This document shows positions 23,601-38,600 of a DNA stretch of 64,000 nt, piece after piece. Positions within the stretch are counted from its first letter, which is position 1. Each line of letters starts with the position of its first letter. The notes beneath the pieces are model-generated. The model made no database searches. It was not told where the DNA came from and was given only the letters and a program-made list of their open reading frames with translations. This stretch comes from Echinostoma caproni (Eukaryota; Platyhelminthes; Trematoda; Plagiorchiida; Echinostomatidae): the NCBI GenBank assembly GCA_900618425.1, contig UZAN01039825.1:29865-93864 (forward strand), in the 5' to 3' direction. The translations under genes and the position numbers were made by a program.

Positions 23601-26600
23601 GGACAGAAAGCGGAAAAAAGAAAATCCAATTTTTCAGTCGTTCAGTGCAACCAAAAGCAAATTTTAGAACTCAAAATCTTGAACAGTCAAGTTAATTCTA
23701 CAGTTTACACTTTAGAAACTGCTAAGGTCTTTCTGTGAGATATATGACTAAGATAAACATTTTCGCTTTACTGTGCAATTTGAATTGTTAAACTATCAAA
23801 TAAATGATTCTCGGAAACCTTAACCTGCTTCAATACGGAAGTTACAAAGTGAAAAATGCCGCTCAATATTCCAAATATCAGCTCGGTTATGAAATCTTAA
23901 TCAACATCGGAGCTAAAATCATAAGTGATACTAAGTCGAAACGCTTTCATTCTGTTGTAGATTAATCCCACAGACAAAATCTTTTTAAGTTCCCTTGATT
24001 CCAAATGAAGATTGATGTGCTAACATAAAATTTTTTTATCACATTGGAAATAAGAGTTTCCAATTTTTCCCCACAAAGTGGTTGTAATGAGTGCAGAAAG
24101 GCAGTTTGATTTTGCAAGCCTTTGTCATTCAACAGGATACTTCAAACAGTTCCATTTTCTGGTTGCAGTATTTGAACGTAAAACAGCTAGGTTACTACAA
24201 AACAATTTGCAAATACACGTGTTGTAATCGTGTAACATGTAGCACCAGTTTTCTAGAGGAGATGGACTCTGGAATATTATAACGAAAGTTGATTCGACAA
24301 TACAATTCAACAATGATTACCGTAGTACTCCATACCTGTATAGTCTTACGGATACTGATACTTATCAGTCGAGTTCACGCAATTCATACAAGTTATGCTC
24401 ATTCAAATCATATGTGATATTTCATGAATATGTTGGTTATTTTGCCATTTAAATGAGGCAACACAGTGAACTTCTCCTATTACTTCATTTAGGAGAAAGT
24501 TTTGTCAGTGGTATTTGGGACTTCATGTCTAGAGGAATGTTTCTTCTTTCTTTGCTTCAAGATGTTAATTGCACTCACCCACCCCCGCTCCTCCATCCAT
24601 CCTGTCTCTGGATGTGTTGTTTAACAGCTCACCGATGAAGAACGTGTATATTTGAATGCAGCTGCCACAGGAGATATTGGGATTATTCGCATGTCACTTG
24701 AGGATTCAGATGACAGTCCCGAGTTCAACGTGAATTGTGTAGACTATATGGGTCGAAATGCGTTACATCTGGCAGTGGATTCAGAAAACACTGAGGCCAT
24801 GGAAATGCTGTTGGATAAACTAAATTTCGAATGCATTGAAGAGGCCTTGCTGCATGCGATCAGTAAAGGACATCCCAAACTGGTTCGTTTGATCATTGAG
24901 CATCCAAACTATCAGGCTGGTGAGGATCAAATCAAAAGAATGGATTCAAAAAATGCATTCTTCCGCACCACGGAAAAAAGTCAATTCTCCCCGGATATCA
25001 CCCCGTTAATATTGTCCGCGCATTACAACAACCACGAAATGGTCCAGATGTTCCTTTCTCGAAATCACACGATTGATAAACCGCACCCAATCTCATGCCA
25101 GTGTAATGACTGCCAAGTCAGGCAGGATTACGACTCCCTGAAACGCTCCCGATCGCGGCTTAATGCGTATCGGGCTTTGGCAAGTCCATCCTACATGGCC
25201 CTGAGTAGCCCAGATCCCATCATGACCACGTTCGAATTACGACAAGAAATGATGAAGCTTGCAGAAATTGAAAAAGAATTTAAAGTAAGATTTTGATGCT
25301 GTTTCCGTTGGGAAGAACTTAATTTTATTGGAATTTAATGAACCTAAAATAAGGTTTCTATGTAAAATTAATGCAAATAAAGCTGGTTTTTGAGAGGCTA
25401 TTTTAGGATGGCCATGTTAGGATCAGTATTATTTTTACCTTAAGGATGCGGTTTTGCAGTGCAACATTGGAACAGTATTTCGATAGCCTTAAAGAATGAA
25501 ATATTTCACAATTTGTACAGTGCAATCTGGTGGCTGATCAATAGAAGACTAACGATGTGCAAATTATTGCAATATCACTTAGGAGAATGAATCCCCTCGA
25601 GCGTTTTAATGTGAACGACCAAAATCTCTTCGTGTAGAAGTCAACAGCAAATGGGAACTTAGACTCTGAGCAAGTTGTACCCCTTTTCTACTTTGTTTAT
25701 CAGGATCTCAAACTCAACTGATGTCAAAATACCCGAAGCTATAAGGTTGTTCTCTAAAATGCATGCTTACTGTAAGATAACTGTAAAATCCTTTCCTTTC
25801 AATTTCGCAAAATTATCAATTTTAAAGCAAAGCCAACTGTTACCGTATCGCTTAGACCCCGATGAGGTTTACTAATTTTGCAATAAAACTTTGTGGTTTT
25901 TTTCAATAACGATCTTGTGACATGTCGCAACTAACCAGCCATAATTTCAATCTCTTCAATTGTTGTGGGTTTCTATCCCACGTTATCAAGGAATCATTTC
26001 TTCAAAATCAACGAAACGTTTGTAAACAGGCTTTCTACTGATACCATACATTTATTGTCTCAGAATTTATCGCGTCCGTCAACACAACACCAGTACAAAC
26101 TTCATTTCCGCCTATTCCCTTTAGGATAGTTATCGAGTACTGTTCAAGCCCATGTTTTGGACCACTTTATAGAAAGAATTTCCGAATAAATTCTTGAGCT
26201 AATAGAAGGAAACTTTCTGGTTATTTTAATCTCTTTCCTATATGTTTTCCCAATGTCCCATTTGGAACTTGTAGTTGTTTATACACACTTTCTTTTAATT
26301 GAAATAAATATAAAATCTAGTAATGGTTTGAATAAAAATATGAACAAAGCACGAACACCGAGTAACCTGAAAGCACGTCTGGGGTAGCAGGTTTACTTAT
26401 TTTCAGCGCTAGCGGAATAATTATGATTACTGGTGCATACAAAAAAATGCCAAGATGGTTTCTGTTACTTCTATGCAATAAGATTACTGTATGTTGAAGA
26501 CAAAGTGATCCAAAGAATTACATTCGGTGAGAACGAAGAAAACCCCCAACATCTCAGAATATCCGTGCACGTCACATGATGAACTTAATTATATCCAAGC

Positions 26601-29600
26601 TAATTTGTTTTCTACAATATAAAATTGGCATGATTTGTATTATATGAATTTCGCATTTAAGAACTCAANATGGAGTACTGCAAGCATCTGATGCTTAGAT
26701 AACAGGGCGATTTATGTTCTCAACCTTGAGTGAAATTGTTTTCGGAAGCGCACAACGCACAGTAAGCTTGAGACATTCGGCGGAAACAAATGCGGACTGA
26801 ATTTCTGTTTAGTGTCGGATGTATACATGTGTGCCTGACAAACTGCTGGGTGCTCACCCCGACTGCATTAGTCATCTAGGTTGGTTATCGTGGGACGAAT
26901 AGACAAGATTTAAAGGATTTAATTGAACTTTAAAAGTGAATCACTTGATTCGCACTTCTTGTTTATGCGTTTGCTTCCGAGCGCATTCATCTGTTCTAAG
27001 ATCAACTCTTTGATGATTTATTGATTACGTCTTATATGATATTTGCANCCTTTTGATAATAAACGACACGCGTTTTTATTAATGCTCTGGAAACTGTAAA
27101 GTCCTTATACTAATATCACAACCAATTGGTTGCTATGGGAAGTAAATAGATCAAATATTATGGCACTTTATGCTGACATTTATTTGTGAGATGGCGATGC
27201 TGACTAGGACTGGGAAAATTGGTGAAAGGTTTAGATAGTCCACCACAAACCGTTCTCAGGTTATCTGTTCGGATATTCTAAACACGTCTGCTATTGATGG
27301 CTTCATGCGCTTTTCATGTGGAAATTAAATGCACACTTGTTTTGGACCGTCGCTCACGTAATCTCTCAGTGAGTTACTCCATCCTCAAGGTCAAATTTGG
27401 ATCATGTTCACGTTTGTATTGTGACACAACAAAACGCTTATTCAACGAGCCGCACAACTTCAGGTTCACTTTTGAAGATCGAGTTGTATGTTTCTGGGAC
27501 TATGCCTTTATTTTTTTCTGTATTACAGATAATGCGTGCGTAGTTTGTAGCCAAGTAATTTACCGATTTATTTAAGTTGGAATATTTTCATTAGTTTGCT
27601 TATTTACTGTGCACTGAATAAAAGGAGACAAGCAATTTATAATGTATGGGCTCAACTTAATAAACACTCTCATAGAACAGGAATCATTTCTTATAAGGAA
27701 TGAATTTCCATGTTGCTTCGCTTAAAATACTTTCCAAATCTGTGCTGTAACCTTCAAACCACTACAAATTTTATCGCAAAGCTCAAGGTCATGTTAATTC
27801 AAATGGTGAAAGAAGAGAACTAAAAACATAACAGTGAGAGATAAAATCAGGAACAAATATACTTTAACCACGGTCATCAATATACAAGTATGATATTGGA
27901 GACTGAGATCTATTTACCAAATCAAGGTGATGCTGCACGAGTCTGATCAATACCTGTAGACATGCAGATAGCATAATGACTTGATGAGCACAGCTCATTA
28001 CAAATTTTTAGTATTTATCTATTTGGCTATTTTTCACCTTCAAAGCGTTCTCAAAGTTATTGGAACAGTTGTTACAAATAACGGCAGCTTGAAATTTATC
28101 CCATCATTCACGGAAACAACTAGGATAGCTATCAAGCGTGTCCCGAATGGAGAGTGATATTCTAATCCCCAGATGCCTGATCACAGTTATTTTTATCAGG
28201 AGAACCAGATCTACTCAGATTCTGGACGGGAGGACTCACAGTTCATTGATAGAAAAATTGGCCCCAAATACATTCCATATGTTTTATTTAAGGTGTCATC
28301 ATAACCAATAGGATAATATGAAATACTGTTATCAAATGAGGTGAATGAACATTCAATACTAGACTGTTTTTTGCATCTCAGTGTACACCGTTTCGTAATA
28401 TACCAAATCCCTGAACTGGACTTAGGTTCCGGCAAAGACCGTTGCATTTTGGAACCTAGTGGAAAGTAATTTCAGCATATTTACGTAATGATACTTTCAT
28501 TCGGAGATGGCAAGGTTTCCATTTGCATCATTTCAACTTTGGCTTCCAAAAATTTAAAGGCCATTTGGGATAACAACCAAAGGCAGTTAATTAACCATTG
28601 TGTTGTCGTATTGCACATCCTTCTGTTGTATTTAATGATGACAATCAAAGAATTAATAGTTAATTGCAGTGTAAGACCTCCTTTCATGAACTATCTTGAT
28701 AATGGAAAATCTGCGGATAGATCATTAAAGTAGGTGGATTGTTTTTGATCATTATTCATTCATACGGGTATTGTTCACTGTGAGGTTCGGTTTCCCGTCT
28801 TGCGTTACGCTTTCGATCGCATAAACAGCAACGATCGTTTGGTCTCTTTAGAAGAACGTATACGTGTGTGTCGCAATTAGTGGAATGTGGTAGTCATAAA
28901 CTTGAATAAACAATGAGTTTCACTTCACTGAGTTCTCTCCACGCGGGCGCAATTTACACCAGTGATGGCATATTTGTATCACACGCCTAAGACAAGGGAT
29001 ATTTTGCGTGCGAAGTGCCCTTTGGGAACGTTCAAATGTTTCGATCCGCAAGAAGCGAGAATCTATTGCATTTCACAATCAAGCAAAATCATTCTCTAGT
29101 ACCTTTTTATTTTCTAGCTGGAATAGGGATACGTTTCACAACACTATAACCCCTGGATGCTCAGGTGAGGGAGGATATTTATACTTGATGAGCCTGTCTA
29201 GGTGGATTGCGCTATTTTGTGCGTAGCAATAGCGAAACATTTTGATGGATTTTCTGGCGGTCATGTCGGTAATACGGTAATAATACTTTTGTTTCTGTGA
29301 GATCCCAAATTTATTTCTCATTCAGGTAGAGCTGCTTAGAATAATAATGCCGGAGAACAACGTAGAAACGGATGCAAGTTGCTTTTAGCCGTTTCAATCA
29401 ATTGCTGTTCATCTATGCACTACAAACGTGACTAGTATTTGCTTCAGCATTTACTTCAACGTACTGTCTTCCTCCTAGTAATAAATTCATGAATCCTCAG
29501 AATTTTTCAATTCACGGATTATCAATGATTTCGGATTATACGTGAACTGGACTGATTTACGAATTACCAACTGCCGTTTCTTTTGATCAATAAACAAATA

Positions 29601-32600
29601 ACATTCAACCATCACAGTTTATACGGTAGCTTGAGACGTCGAACAAATGCCGAATGGAAAACAGCTTATCTATCCTTCGTTAAAGTTGTTCAACCTGTCC
29701 ATCTCCGGCTGAACACAATAATTAAGTAAACGTAACTCAACCGATGGTCTTGCAAAAAGCTAGCTTTCAAAATAAATCTTCATAAATGGTATGCAATGAA
29801 TTATGAACCACTCCTGAATCGTATATTCTCAGTTGCTCAGCCCAGGCTCATTGCATGCACTGGATAAGTTGATCTAGACAAACATGAACACGGCTCACAC
29901 ATGATATACCAGTTCACCTGCAGTTGCGGTGAGGCAGAACAAAGCATCGGTTATCACAACGGATAACCGAAAATATTGGCAAAACTGATGAAGCAACGGA
30001 CAGGTGGCGGTCAGGCCTTAATAGGAAACCCAAGGTTAGCTATCGTGAAACTCATTGTGACAGCAAGAAGCAGTTGTTCGTCTCTCGTTTTCTAAACCAC
30101 TGTTATGTAATCACCGCGTCGAATTTTCGGCAGTTAGTGAAGGGCTACCCATTGGATTATATTGCTCAATCATATACGCACAACGTTTGTTGTCGTGATC
30201 ATTTAGCTTGTGCTGGAGATGATCTTTGACTTCTATCTTCCAGTAATCTTTGTTTGCACGTTCAATTTTGTTCAACACAACTGGTCGACCCAAAATGCTA
30301 TATAAATGCCCTCTGTTTCTTCGTCAGTAGTTGAGAAGATCAAACGAAATCCTACTATCTCACGACGTTTGTCTACTATCTGTACTGAACTAATATATAT
30401 AGAGAACTGTGTTTTGAATAAACAAAAACTATTTTTAATTAGTGTCTAATACCACAATTGCTGATTATGCTTCCGACTACTGCTGATTCCCTCACATTTA
30501 ACGTTTGGGAGTTTGTTGGAGTCATGTTGTACCCCCGGTCCAAAACCCTTCACATTTGATGTAAAAAGTATAGCATTCGTGATTTTATATTCCGACGATT
30601 ATAGTGCTTTTTCCCACATATCTACTACTTGTAATGGCTGAGATTAGAGAGTCCATGAATCAAAACAGATTAAATGATTGCCCTCTATATACAACTAATA
30701 GAGTGAAGGAGTGTCTCTGAAAAAAGGCTGAAGAGGGTCGAATAGTGCTACTCAATCAGAAAAGTATAATGAGGCAATTTTATCTATCCTTAAATTAGCA
30801 CCAGACTGTAAACCTTTGATATTCGTCATCTAAGATTTCTGTCACCATGTCCTATTTGCTTTCCAAAAATATACATTTATCTTAAAAGAATTACAACTAA
30901 AATTTGGAAGTAGCATAGCCAAGGTAAGAATCAAGCCTAGAAAAGTAATGTATTTGCGGAACAATCAAATACAATTAAAAGTGAAGTCAACTAGATTCGA
31001 CGGTCAAAGCTGATTAAGCAGCGGAACTGTCTTTGTCTTATTTCAGACAGCTACCGAAAGAAAAAGAGCTCAAGTAGGTGGTTTCCGAAGCTCAGTTGAA
31101 CATGTGCGAACCTCTCACCTGAACGACAAGTACTTAAACAGTGATTACAAATGTTTCATCCTCTAAAGGATTGAATGTTTCTTTCAGTCGTTACTTTGTG
31201 TTATACGTGGCTTGTTATATTTCGAAAAATCTCAACACGATCTGGTAAAAGTACCATGACAGGTTATTGCAAACCTGGTCTGATTCCCCCAAATCATTTG
31301 CGTCTCAATTGAACACACTGCAATGGCTGTGATTAGACAAAAATAGATTCCTTTCCACCGATCATTGCGAGGTTGTACGAGGATAAAGTTTTATATGGTG
31401 TGCTTCCTAATTTATATTAACCTTTTATGCATTCACATTTGTGAATGTTGAGTCATATTACTGGGACCTGGGCTGAAAGCGGCAATAATACCGCTTGCCT
31501 GAGACCGCAACGGGGTTCACACGCGCGAGAGAGGAATCAAAACATTTCAGTGCCATCTGGCAAAATTCGTGGAAAATTTAAAGATTTATTTTCCTTACCC
31601 GTTACGAAGGGAGGCATCCATTTCAGCTTTCAAGCAAATCTGTGCAAACCTAATACCTGGGACGAGAGTATGGGGATACACTGGGACGAAAGTCCTACCC
31701 TCAAAGTCCATTCAGAATCGCATTGTGTAAGATAATTTATTCAAGCAGTGATAACTAACAGCCTTTTTTATCTGAAACGAAATTATCCTAATCAGGTGAA
31801 ATAAGGAGCCACAAACAACTTTGATCTGGAAAAAGTGATGAATATATTTTTGGCCTTAAATAATGATATTTCATACTTAATACATTTTTATCACTGTGCA
31901 GAGTATTTAAGCTTACACCCGCTTCCATTCATCTGTGTCATCACTTCAAGTCAAAAAAGACGGAAGGACACCGAGTTTACGGTATCAAAGCCAAACGTTA
32001 TACTGGTAAACGAACTTTTCTTTGTGACTACCCCGAATAAGCACGAGGCTGCTCTGTGCAGCTTTACACAATGCACTGAACGCGAATGAACGAACAACTC
32101 CTATCTGAAACCCTATTTGGCCTGCCTATTTGGATGAACATTTAAAACAAAGATTATTATTGGTGTGGGTATTTTCAATGCAACTAGTGCACAGGTTACA
32201 ATTCATCATTTTTGGTGTTTACACGTGAGTCAGTTTCTTTCTCTACATTTGGCCGAAGTGTGCAATCTTCTTGTTCCGACCTCCTCTTTCCGTCCGTATA
32301 ACTTGTTTTTCCAAATGTTTCAAGTCACATTATTTTACTACCCTTCAGCAATTATCGTTTGTGAAAATAAATCACCAGTATGCAAGATGGTTTTAAAATT
32401 TATACGTGATCGCAGTACTATCGAAAAATCTTTCTGATCAGTCATATTTCGCAAAGTACTTGGACAAGAATCACATTTCAGATTGATCAATTGTGACGGA
32501 ATTTTAGTCCCTAGGAACGCTTTCGTTTCCTCCGATAAGCCGATAGCAATGTAAAGGAACTTTGGTAATGATTGATAAGCAGGACAGTTATAAATGCGCT

Positions 32601-35600
32601 TTTAAAAACTGCCTTCACATACAACGGGTAGTTTGCCAACAGAAGTTCGGAAAAAAGTTAAAATTGCCTGAGATTAATAACAAAGACCGTGGGAATAACA
32701 AAAACAGCGTTTCCAATTGGTTCTACATTATGCATCTCCACATCGATTTGAGTGTCACCTTGAAAAGAAAAATAATGTCTGTTCTACTGGAAAATAGGAC
32801 AGCCATGACCTAATTCATTAATCACTGTGGGTTGATTGGGCGTTATATGAGCACTTTTTCTGATAGTTGAATAATTACGATTTCGCATGCTGAAGCTTTG
32901 ACCTTAAAATGAAAGTCTTTGCAACTGTTTGTTTGTGTGTGCTGATCTATACACATCTGCCCTAGCACAAATGAATGTGTTTTCGCATTCACACACGCAA
33001 TGGAAATAAGATAGTCGTATAAAGATCACAGACCGCAATCAGAAGGACACATTCGCTTGAATTATACGGCTATAATGTTCCAGAAGCATGTGTTTTTGAT
33101 AAACAGACAAATCCTCACACTTCGTTGGTTGGATCTCTTCATTTTTTTCATTTTGTCTTCCTTTTATTGAATATACAAAGATGCAATTTTCAGGAAGCGA
33201 AAGCGCCCAATCAAAGGGATGCCATTCACCGCAAAATTGAGAGATTCAGGTGATGGTGTTGGGACTCGTAAACACTTCCCCGGAGGTGATACTGTGGTGA
33301 CGTTATCACCGGGCCACCACTGTCCATGACCTAATAAATACGTCAAAAATAATTGGGAAAATAAGATAACCAGTACGAACATTTCAATTAACAAATTATT
33401 TTACATTAGAACTCAAATCAGTCGATTCAAACGCGATCAGGTACATCGGCTACGGTACCGTTAGACACCATATTTAGAATTTTGATCATTTGAATATTTA
33501 TTATCATGTTTTTCCTCTACATTCTTAATATGAATGGATTGATGTACGTCAATCAGGAACGCACATTGAATGAATGTCTCTTACGTTTAGTGTCCCTCCG
33601 GTGAATGAAACCTGTCACTGAACTATAGAGAATAGAATATTCGGTCATTGTTAGTAATATCTGGAAGGAAAGAACACAAAAGGTTAACAGTTAACAGGTC
33701 CCTTGCTAGTTTGTAAATATTTCGTTTGTAACCTCATCATGATGACCTTTGGTCCCACCACATGCGCACTGAGCTGCTAGCTGACAACAGTTTAAAGTAT
33801 GTTCCCGTTAGTTTTGCGAGCGTTAGAAATGGAACTTCGACAAAGTTATTAGAGTGAAAGTGTCCCAGTAGTACCTGATATACATTGTGTGCTATCCATT
33901 GTTTTGAGTACTTCTGTGAAAATGGTTGTACAAACCCTTGGCCCTTCTAACTTCTAAGATGGTAATGATCATGTTATACTTTTAAGTCGATCCGTATTCA
34001 GCTACGAAAGGAAATGAAACTGGAAGTTCGAACTATCAAGTGATGAGGGAGTCAGCAGTAACCGGTATTTTTACCTCCATACCGTGACTGACTGCATTGA
34101 ATCAGTCGAAATGGTGCCCCTCGTCTCATTCACAAAACATACTCTGCTATATATTTACCTGCGAAGAATCGCAAAGAGGTTTAGCTGATTATTTCATAAA
34201 CATTCATCTGGTTCCAATAATATATTAGCCTCATTTGTTATTGCCCTGCTGGTAATCGTCATTCAGCTAATAATCGATTTTCACTCTTCCCGAGAACGGA
34301 TTTATCCGGAAACACGTGAAAACTGAGCCAGTCCGGTTTTAGCTGGCGGCTTCATTCTCTCTGCATTACCCCTGTATTTGATCAGAGAAGAGCTTAAAGA
34401 ATGATTAATACATGCGAGTTTACAAATTGTGACAAAATGTTTGTTAAAGGTGATTCAACAGTATAGCAAGCTAAATTGAATGAAGGAAACGTATTTTTGA
34501 ACGTTAGATCATGACCTGGAAAATGAACACCCAACAGCGGTTNNNNNNNNNNNNNNNNNNNNNNNNNNNNNNNNNNNNNNNNNNNNNNNNNNNNNNNNNN
34601 NNNNNNNNNNNNNNNNNNNNNNNNNNNNNNNNNNNNNNNNNNNNNNNNNNNNNNNNNNNNNNNNNNNNNNNNNNNNNNNNNNNNNNNNNNNNNNNNNNNN
34701 NNNNNNNNNNNNNNNNNNNNNNNNNNNNNNNNNNNNNNNNNNNNNNNNNNNNNNNNNNNNNNNNNNNNNNNNNNNNNNNNNNNNNNNNNNNNNNNNNNNN
34801 NNNNNNNNNNNNNNNNNNNNNNNNNNNNNNNNNNNNNNNNNNNNNNNNNNNNNNNNNNNNNNNNNNNNNNNNNNNNNNNNNNNNNNNNNNNNNNNNNNNN
34901 NNNNNNNNNNNNNNNNNNNNNNNNNNNNNNNNNNNNNNNNNNNNNNNNNNNNNNNNNNNNNNNNNNNNNNNNNNNNNNNNNNNNNNNNNNNNNNNNNNNN
35001 NNNNNNNNNNNNNNNNNNNNNNNNNNNNNNNNNNNNNNNNNNNNNNNNNNNNNNNNNNNNNNNNNNNNNNNNNNNNNNNNNNNNNNNNNNNNNNNNNNNN
35101 NNNNNNNNNNNNNNNNNNNNNNNNNNNNNNNNNNNNNNNNNNNNNNNNNNNNNNNNNNNNNNNNNNNNNNNNNNNNNNNNNNNNNNNNNNNNNNNNNNNN
35201 NNNNNNNNNNNNNNNNNNNNNNNNNNNNNNNNNNNNNNNNNNNNNNNNNNNNNNNNNNNNNNNNNNNNNNNNNNNNNNNNNNNNNNNNNNNNNNNNNNNN
35301 NNNNNNNNNNNNNNNNNNNNNNNNNNNNNNNNNNNNNNNNNNNNNNNNNNNNNNNNNNNNNNNNNNNNNNNNNNNNNNNNNNNNNNNNNNNNNNNNNNNN
35401 NNNNNNNNNNNNNNNNNNNNNNNNNNNNNNNNNNNNNNNNNNGGCACTAGTCGCAATTCTATTGATCCCTTTTGATAGCCAAGCTGGACAGTGTTCTTGA
35501 ATTCTCTCTGACAATCGCCTAGTGGTCCTTCCTACGTATTCCGCTCCACAGGAGCACGAATAAGAGTACACACAAAATGAGGTAGACTGACTAGGCAACT

Positions 35601-38600
35601 TGCCTTTGAGGTTTAACTGCAGTCTGATCAGAAGTACCGAAAAAAAAGATCTATCTTTGCCACTTTCCGACAACTCTTTGGAATACGAAATTACACGTTT
35701 TAAGTTTCAGGTTTCCGTGGATGAATTCATACTTTCTTTCCTACAATTTCTCTCTGAATAATAGCTTTGATAGATACAACATAAAGCAATGGTGGCTATA
35801 TGTAAAAATCTGAGTCGTGTAAATATAACGCAATCATCCTTGCACAACGATCATTCAAATATTTGTTGCTCGTGAAGCAAAACACATTAGTAGACTGTTT
35901 GTAAATTGATGCAACCAGATGTTACAGTTTTTTCTCACATGTCAATTTCATCTTGATAAAAACTGAATTCTCAGCTAGTTGACGGACTCGGTGATTTACC
36001 TCAAATGTTACTTCAAAGACATATTTTCACATCGGTGCCCGGGTATCTAGCAGATAATAAAAAAATGGAAGACCGGACGTCTGATAAAGCGTAGAATGAA
36101 CTCGGTGAGACTTCAACGACGACCTTATTGCTTCTTTTTCGATGTTTCTTATTGCAAGGGATGTGCATTTATAACCAGCAATCCAGTTACTGTTTTGGTT
36201 TATAAAATCTGATCCTATTTTCCGCCCTTTTTTGTTCCAGTAACGTCAAGCAGTTTTACATCATTCTGTATTCTATTCTCTAAAATGTCATCTCTAATTC
36301 ATTTTTTCCTCCGATATTAGTTTGTTAAAATTTTTGTATTTTCTTCCATGCACAGTCGCAACTGTTTCTTTTCTGATTATAAAAGTCAACTGGCAAGATT
36401 TCTGGCAGGCAAAATAAACTGTATTCAGAAATTTTAGCCACATGCAAGAAGAAAAGTGTAATTTCAAATCACTCTTGAGCAGAAGGTTGCTTAAGAGATT
36501 ACTTGTTGCGCATTTTTTTATTAGTCGCTTATTGCACATAAATTCGATGCAACTCGTGACGACTGGCTTTGGCAATGCAAATAGTCACCTATGTGAGACA
36601 ATCAATTTACCACATTCGACTGATAACCTAACAGTATAACAACTTGACATGTTGGGCGAAACGCACCATGAAATAACAAATCAGCAGTCAGTCGGTAAAA
36701 ATAGCTCGACCAAGCAAAGTGTCGCCCGAGGCCATTTATCCATCCACTCTCGTAATCAACGGTGTTATTTTTTCTATAAATTGTACAATTTTTAGTGTCC
36801 ACGTTTAATGTGAAGCGTGATAAAATAGGGAACGCTTTATTAGAACTAGGTGGTCGAATGTTCAGGCTGAGAGTATTCTGATTTGAATGAATGATCAAGA
36901 TGATTGCTTGTCCTGGATGCAGTATTACTATACTTTTCCGAAAGGTAGTTTTATTTCCGAAGCAAACTTTACATGTCAGTTCTTTATAAACCTCGACAAA
37001 CGCGCTGTGTTGGATGAGTGTGATTAACTATTGAACTAGTATCCTCCATTAATTCAATCACTAAACAAATGCATTTGCCACGTGACGCAGAAAATCACTT
37101 TAGGAATGATAAAATAATTGAGCGATTCGGTAGGCTGCCAATCAAAACGATAGAAATGTGCTCTGGTGTTAGAAAATATCCTCCGTATCACGAGATTCTA
37201 TTTTCAATCCTAGTTCAGAGTGACTTATTTACCACAGAAGAACAACCCATCGGACAAGGAATGTTGTGGATTGCGATAAATGTAATGAGGACGCGCAGTT
37301 CTTTAACGTGGACATTTCATATGCTCACCACATAGGAGCGAACGGCGGTTTGGTAATCCGACGCGCAATGTACCGGGAAAGAATCTTTAGCCTAATAAGG
37401 CATTTGTCGACGAATCCCGGTTATGACGCATCATCTTTGAGCACAAAGCACGTAAGATGCTTACAAAAACAGTACAGCTACTCAAACGACCTAAAGATCA
37501 TCATTTTCATCTGAGCCACGGGTGAATTGATGGCAGCTGTTGAGAGATATAGAGCATGACATGAGATCTATGGATAGTTTCACTGTTTTATTATTTTGCT
37601 GATTAAAATCGCTAACCCAGAGGTTATGCTTCTCACTCACTTGCAGTCTTGCATAGAAAATGTTAGATTGGTAATTTTGAATTATTGGAGGGTTATTGAT
37701 AGGCAGAAATGTGAATAAACGCCCAGTCTGAATCGCTGATCATGCTAGTATTTCTTAAGAAACCGCAGCGAAATTCCTAATTCACTATCGTAGAACCGGC
37801 CTACGGCATTCAACATTCTTCTCGCGTTGTCCGACCTATGTGTGACTGGGTTTTTCATCTATGTCCATCTCACTAGTACCGAAAGAAGACGAATGTAGCG
37901 AGACGTTAACATTTCGTTTAACCTCCTCAGCCGTTGACTTAATACAACCCGGCATAAATAGCCAATTGGGGGGTACTCGATTATGAAGAGCGAACGTGTA
38001 CATGCAAACAAAGATTACTGAAAGGTAAAAGCCAAAGGTAAACGTCGTGGTACTAGGCTTGATTGTGTCAAGATGTTTTGTGAGTACAAAATCGAATGGT
38101 GTAATCAAATGAGCAACGCTTCAGTCATTGCCATAAGTTCGCATTGTGTAACAGTGGTTTGAAAATGAAATAAAATCCAGTAAGTGTCTTGTTTCCATTA
38201 GATATTGTGCAACTGGTGTACCCGGGTTTCTTGTGATTGCTTGACTATTGGTTGTCTGTCACATTGTTTTGCCAACCAGCTTGGAGTGTGTTCGTTTATC
38301 CGTTGTGATAGCCGATGGTTTGTTTGGCATGACGAATTTTATCACTTTCACTATGTCTCATCAACTGAGTCTAGTGGGTCTTGTTGATTACCATCACTGT
38401 CAGTCTGCTATATAGCTGCCAAGAAATTGAGGAAAATATGAAATCACAAATAAGTAAAAGTTCCACGTAAGCATTGCATTCATGGATAACCACAAGAAAA
38501 TGTATGGCATCACTACAAACATCGTCTGTCGTAGGGTTTGTCTGATGAACTCTTAAAAATGTTGATGACATTTCCGACCAAGCAACTCATTTATTAACGC

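Larger units (their letters stand above)
18970..24627 (+). other. TRPC intron 2 (5,658 bp)
   Basis: Bounded by GTAAGT and TTTAACAG. It holds a GTT-rich microsatellite (19243-19289) and a Penelope copy (20870-22170). The stretch 19290-20869 includes overlapping open frames on both strands around 19584-19966 with no known motif. The stretch 22171-24600 holds nothing recognised. A pyrimidine-rich tract (about 24575-24600) precedes the acceptor. Confidence 0.75.

Noticed and set aside
34504..35673. Very long open frames on both strands across 34.5-35.7 kb
   Set aside because: They consist mostly of undetermined bases; only the Penelope nuclease part right of the gap is real sequence.
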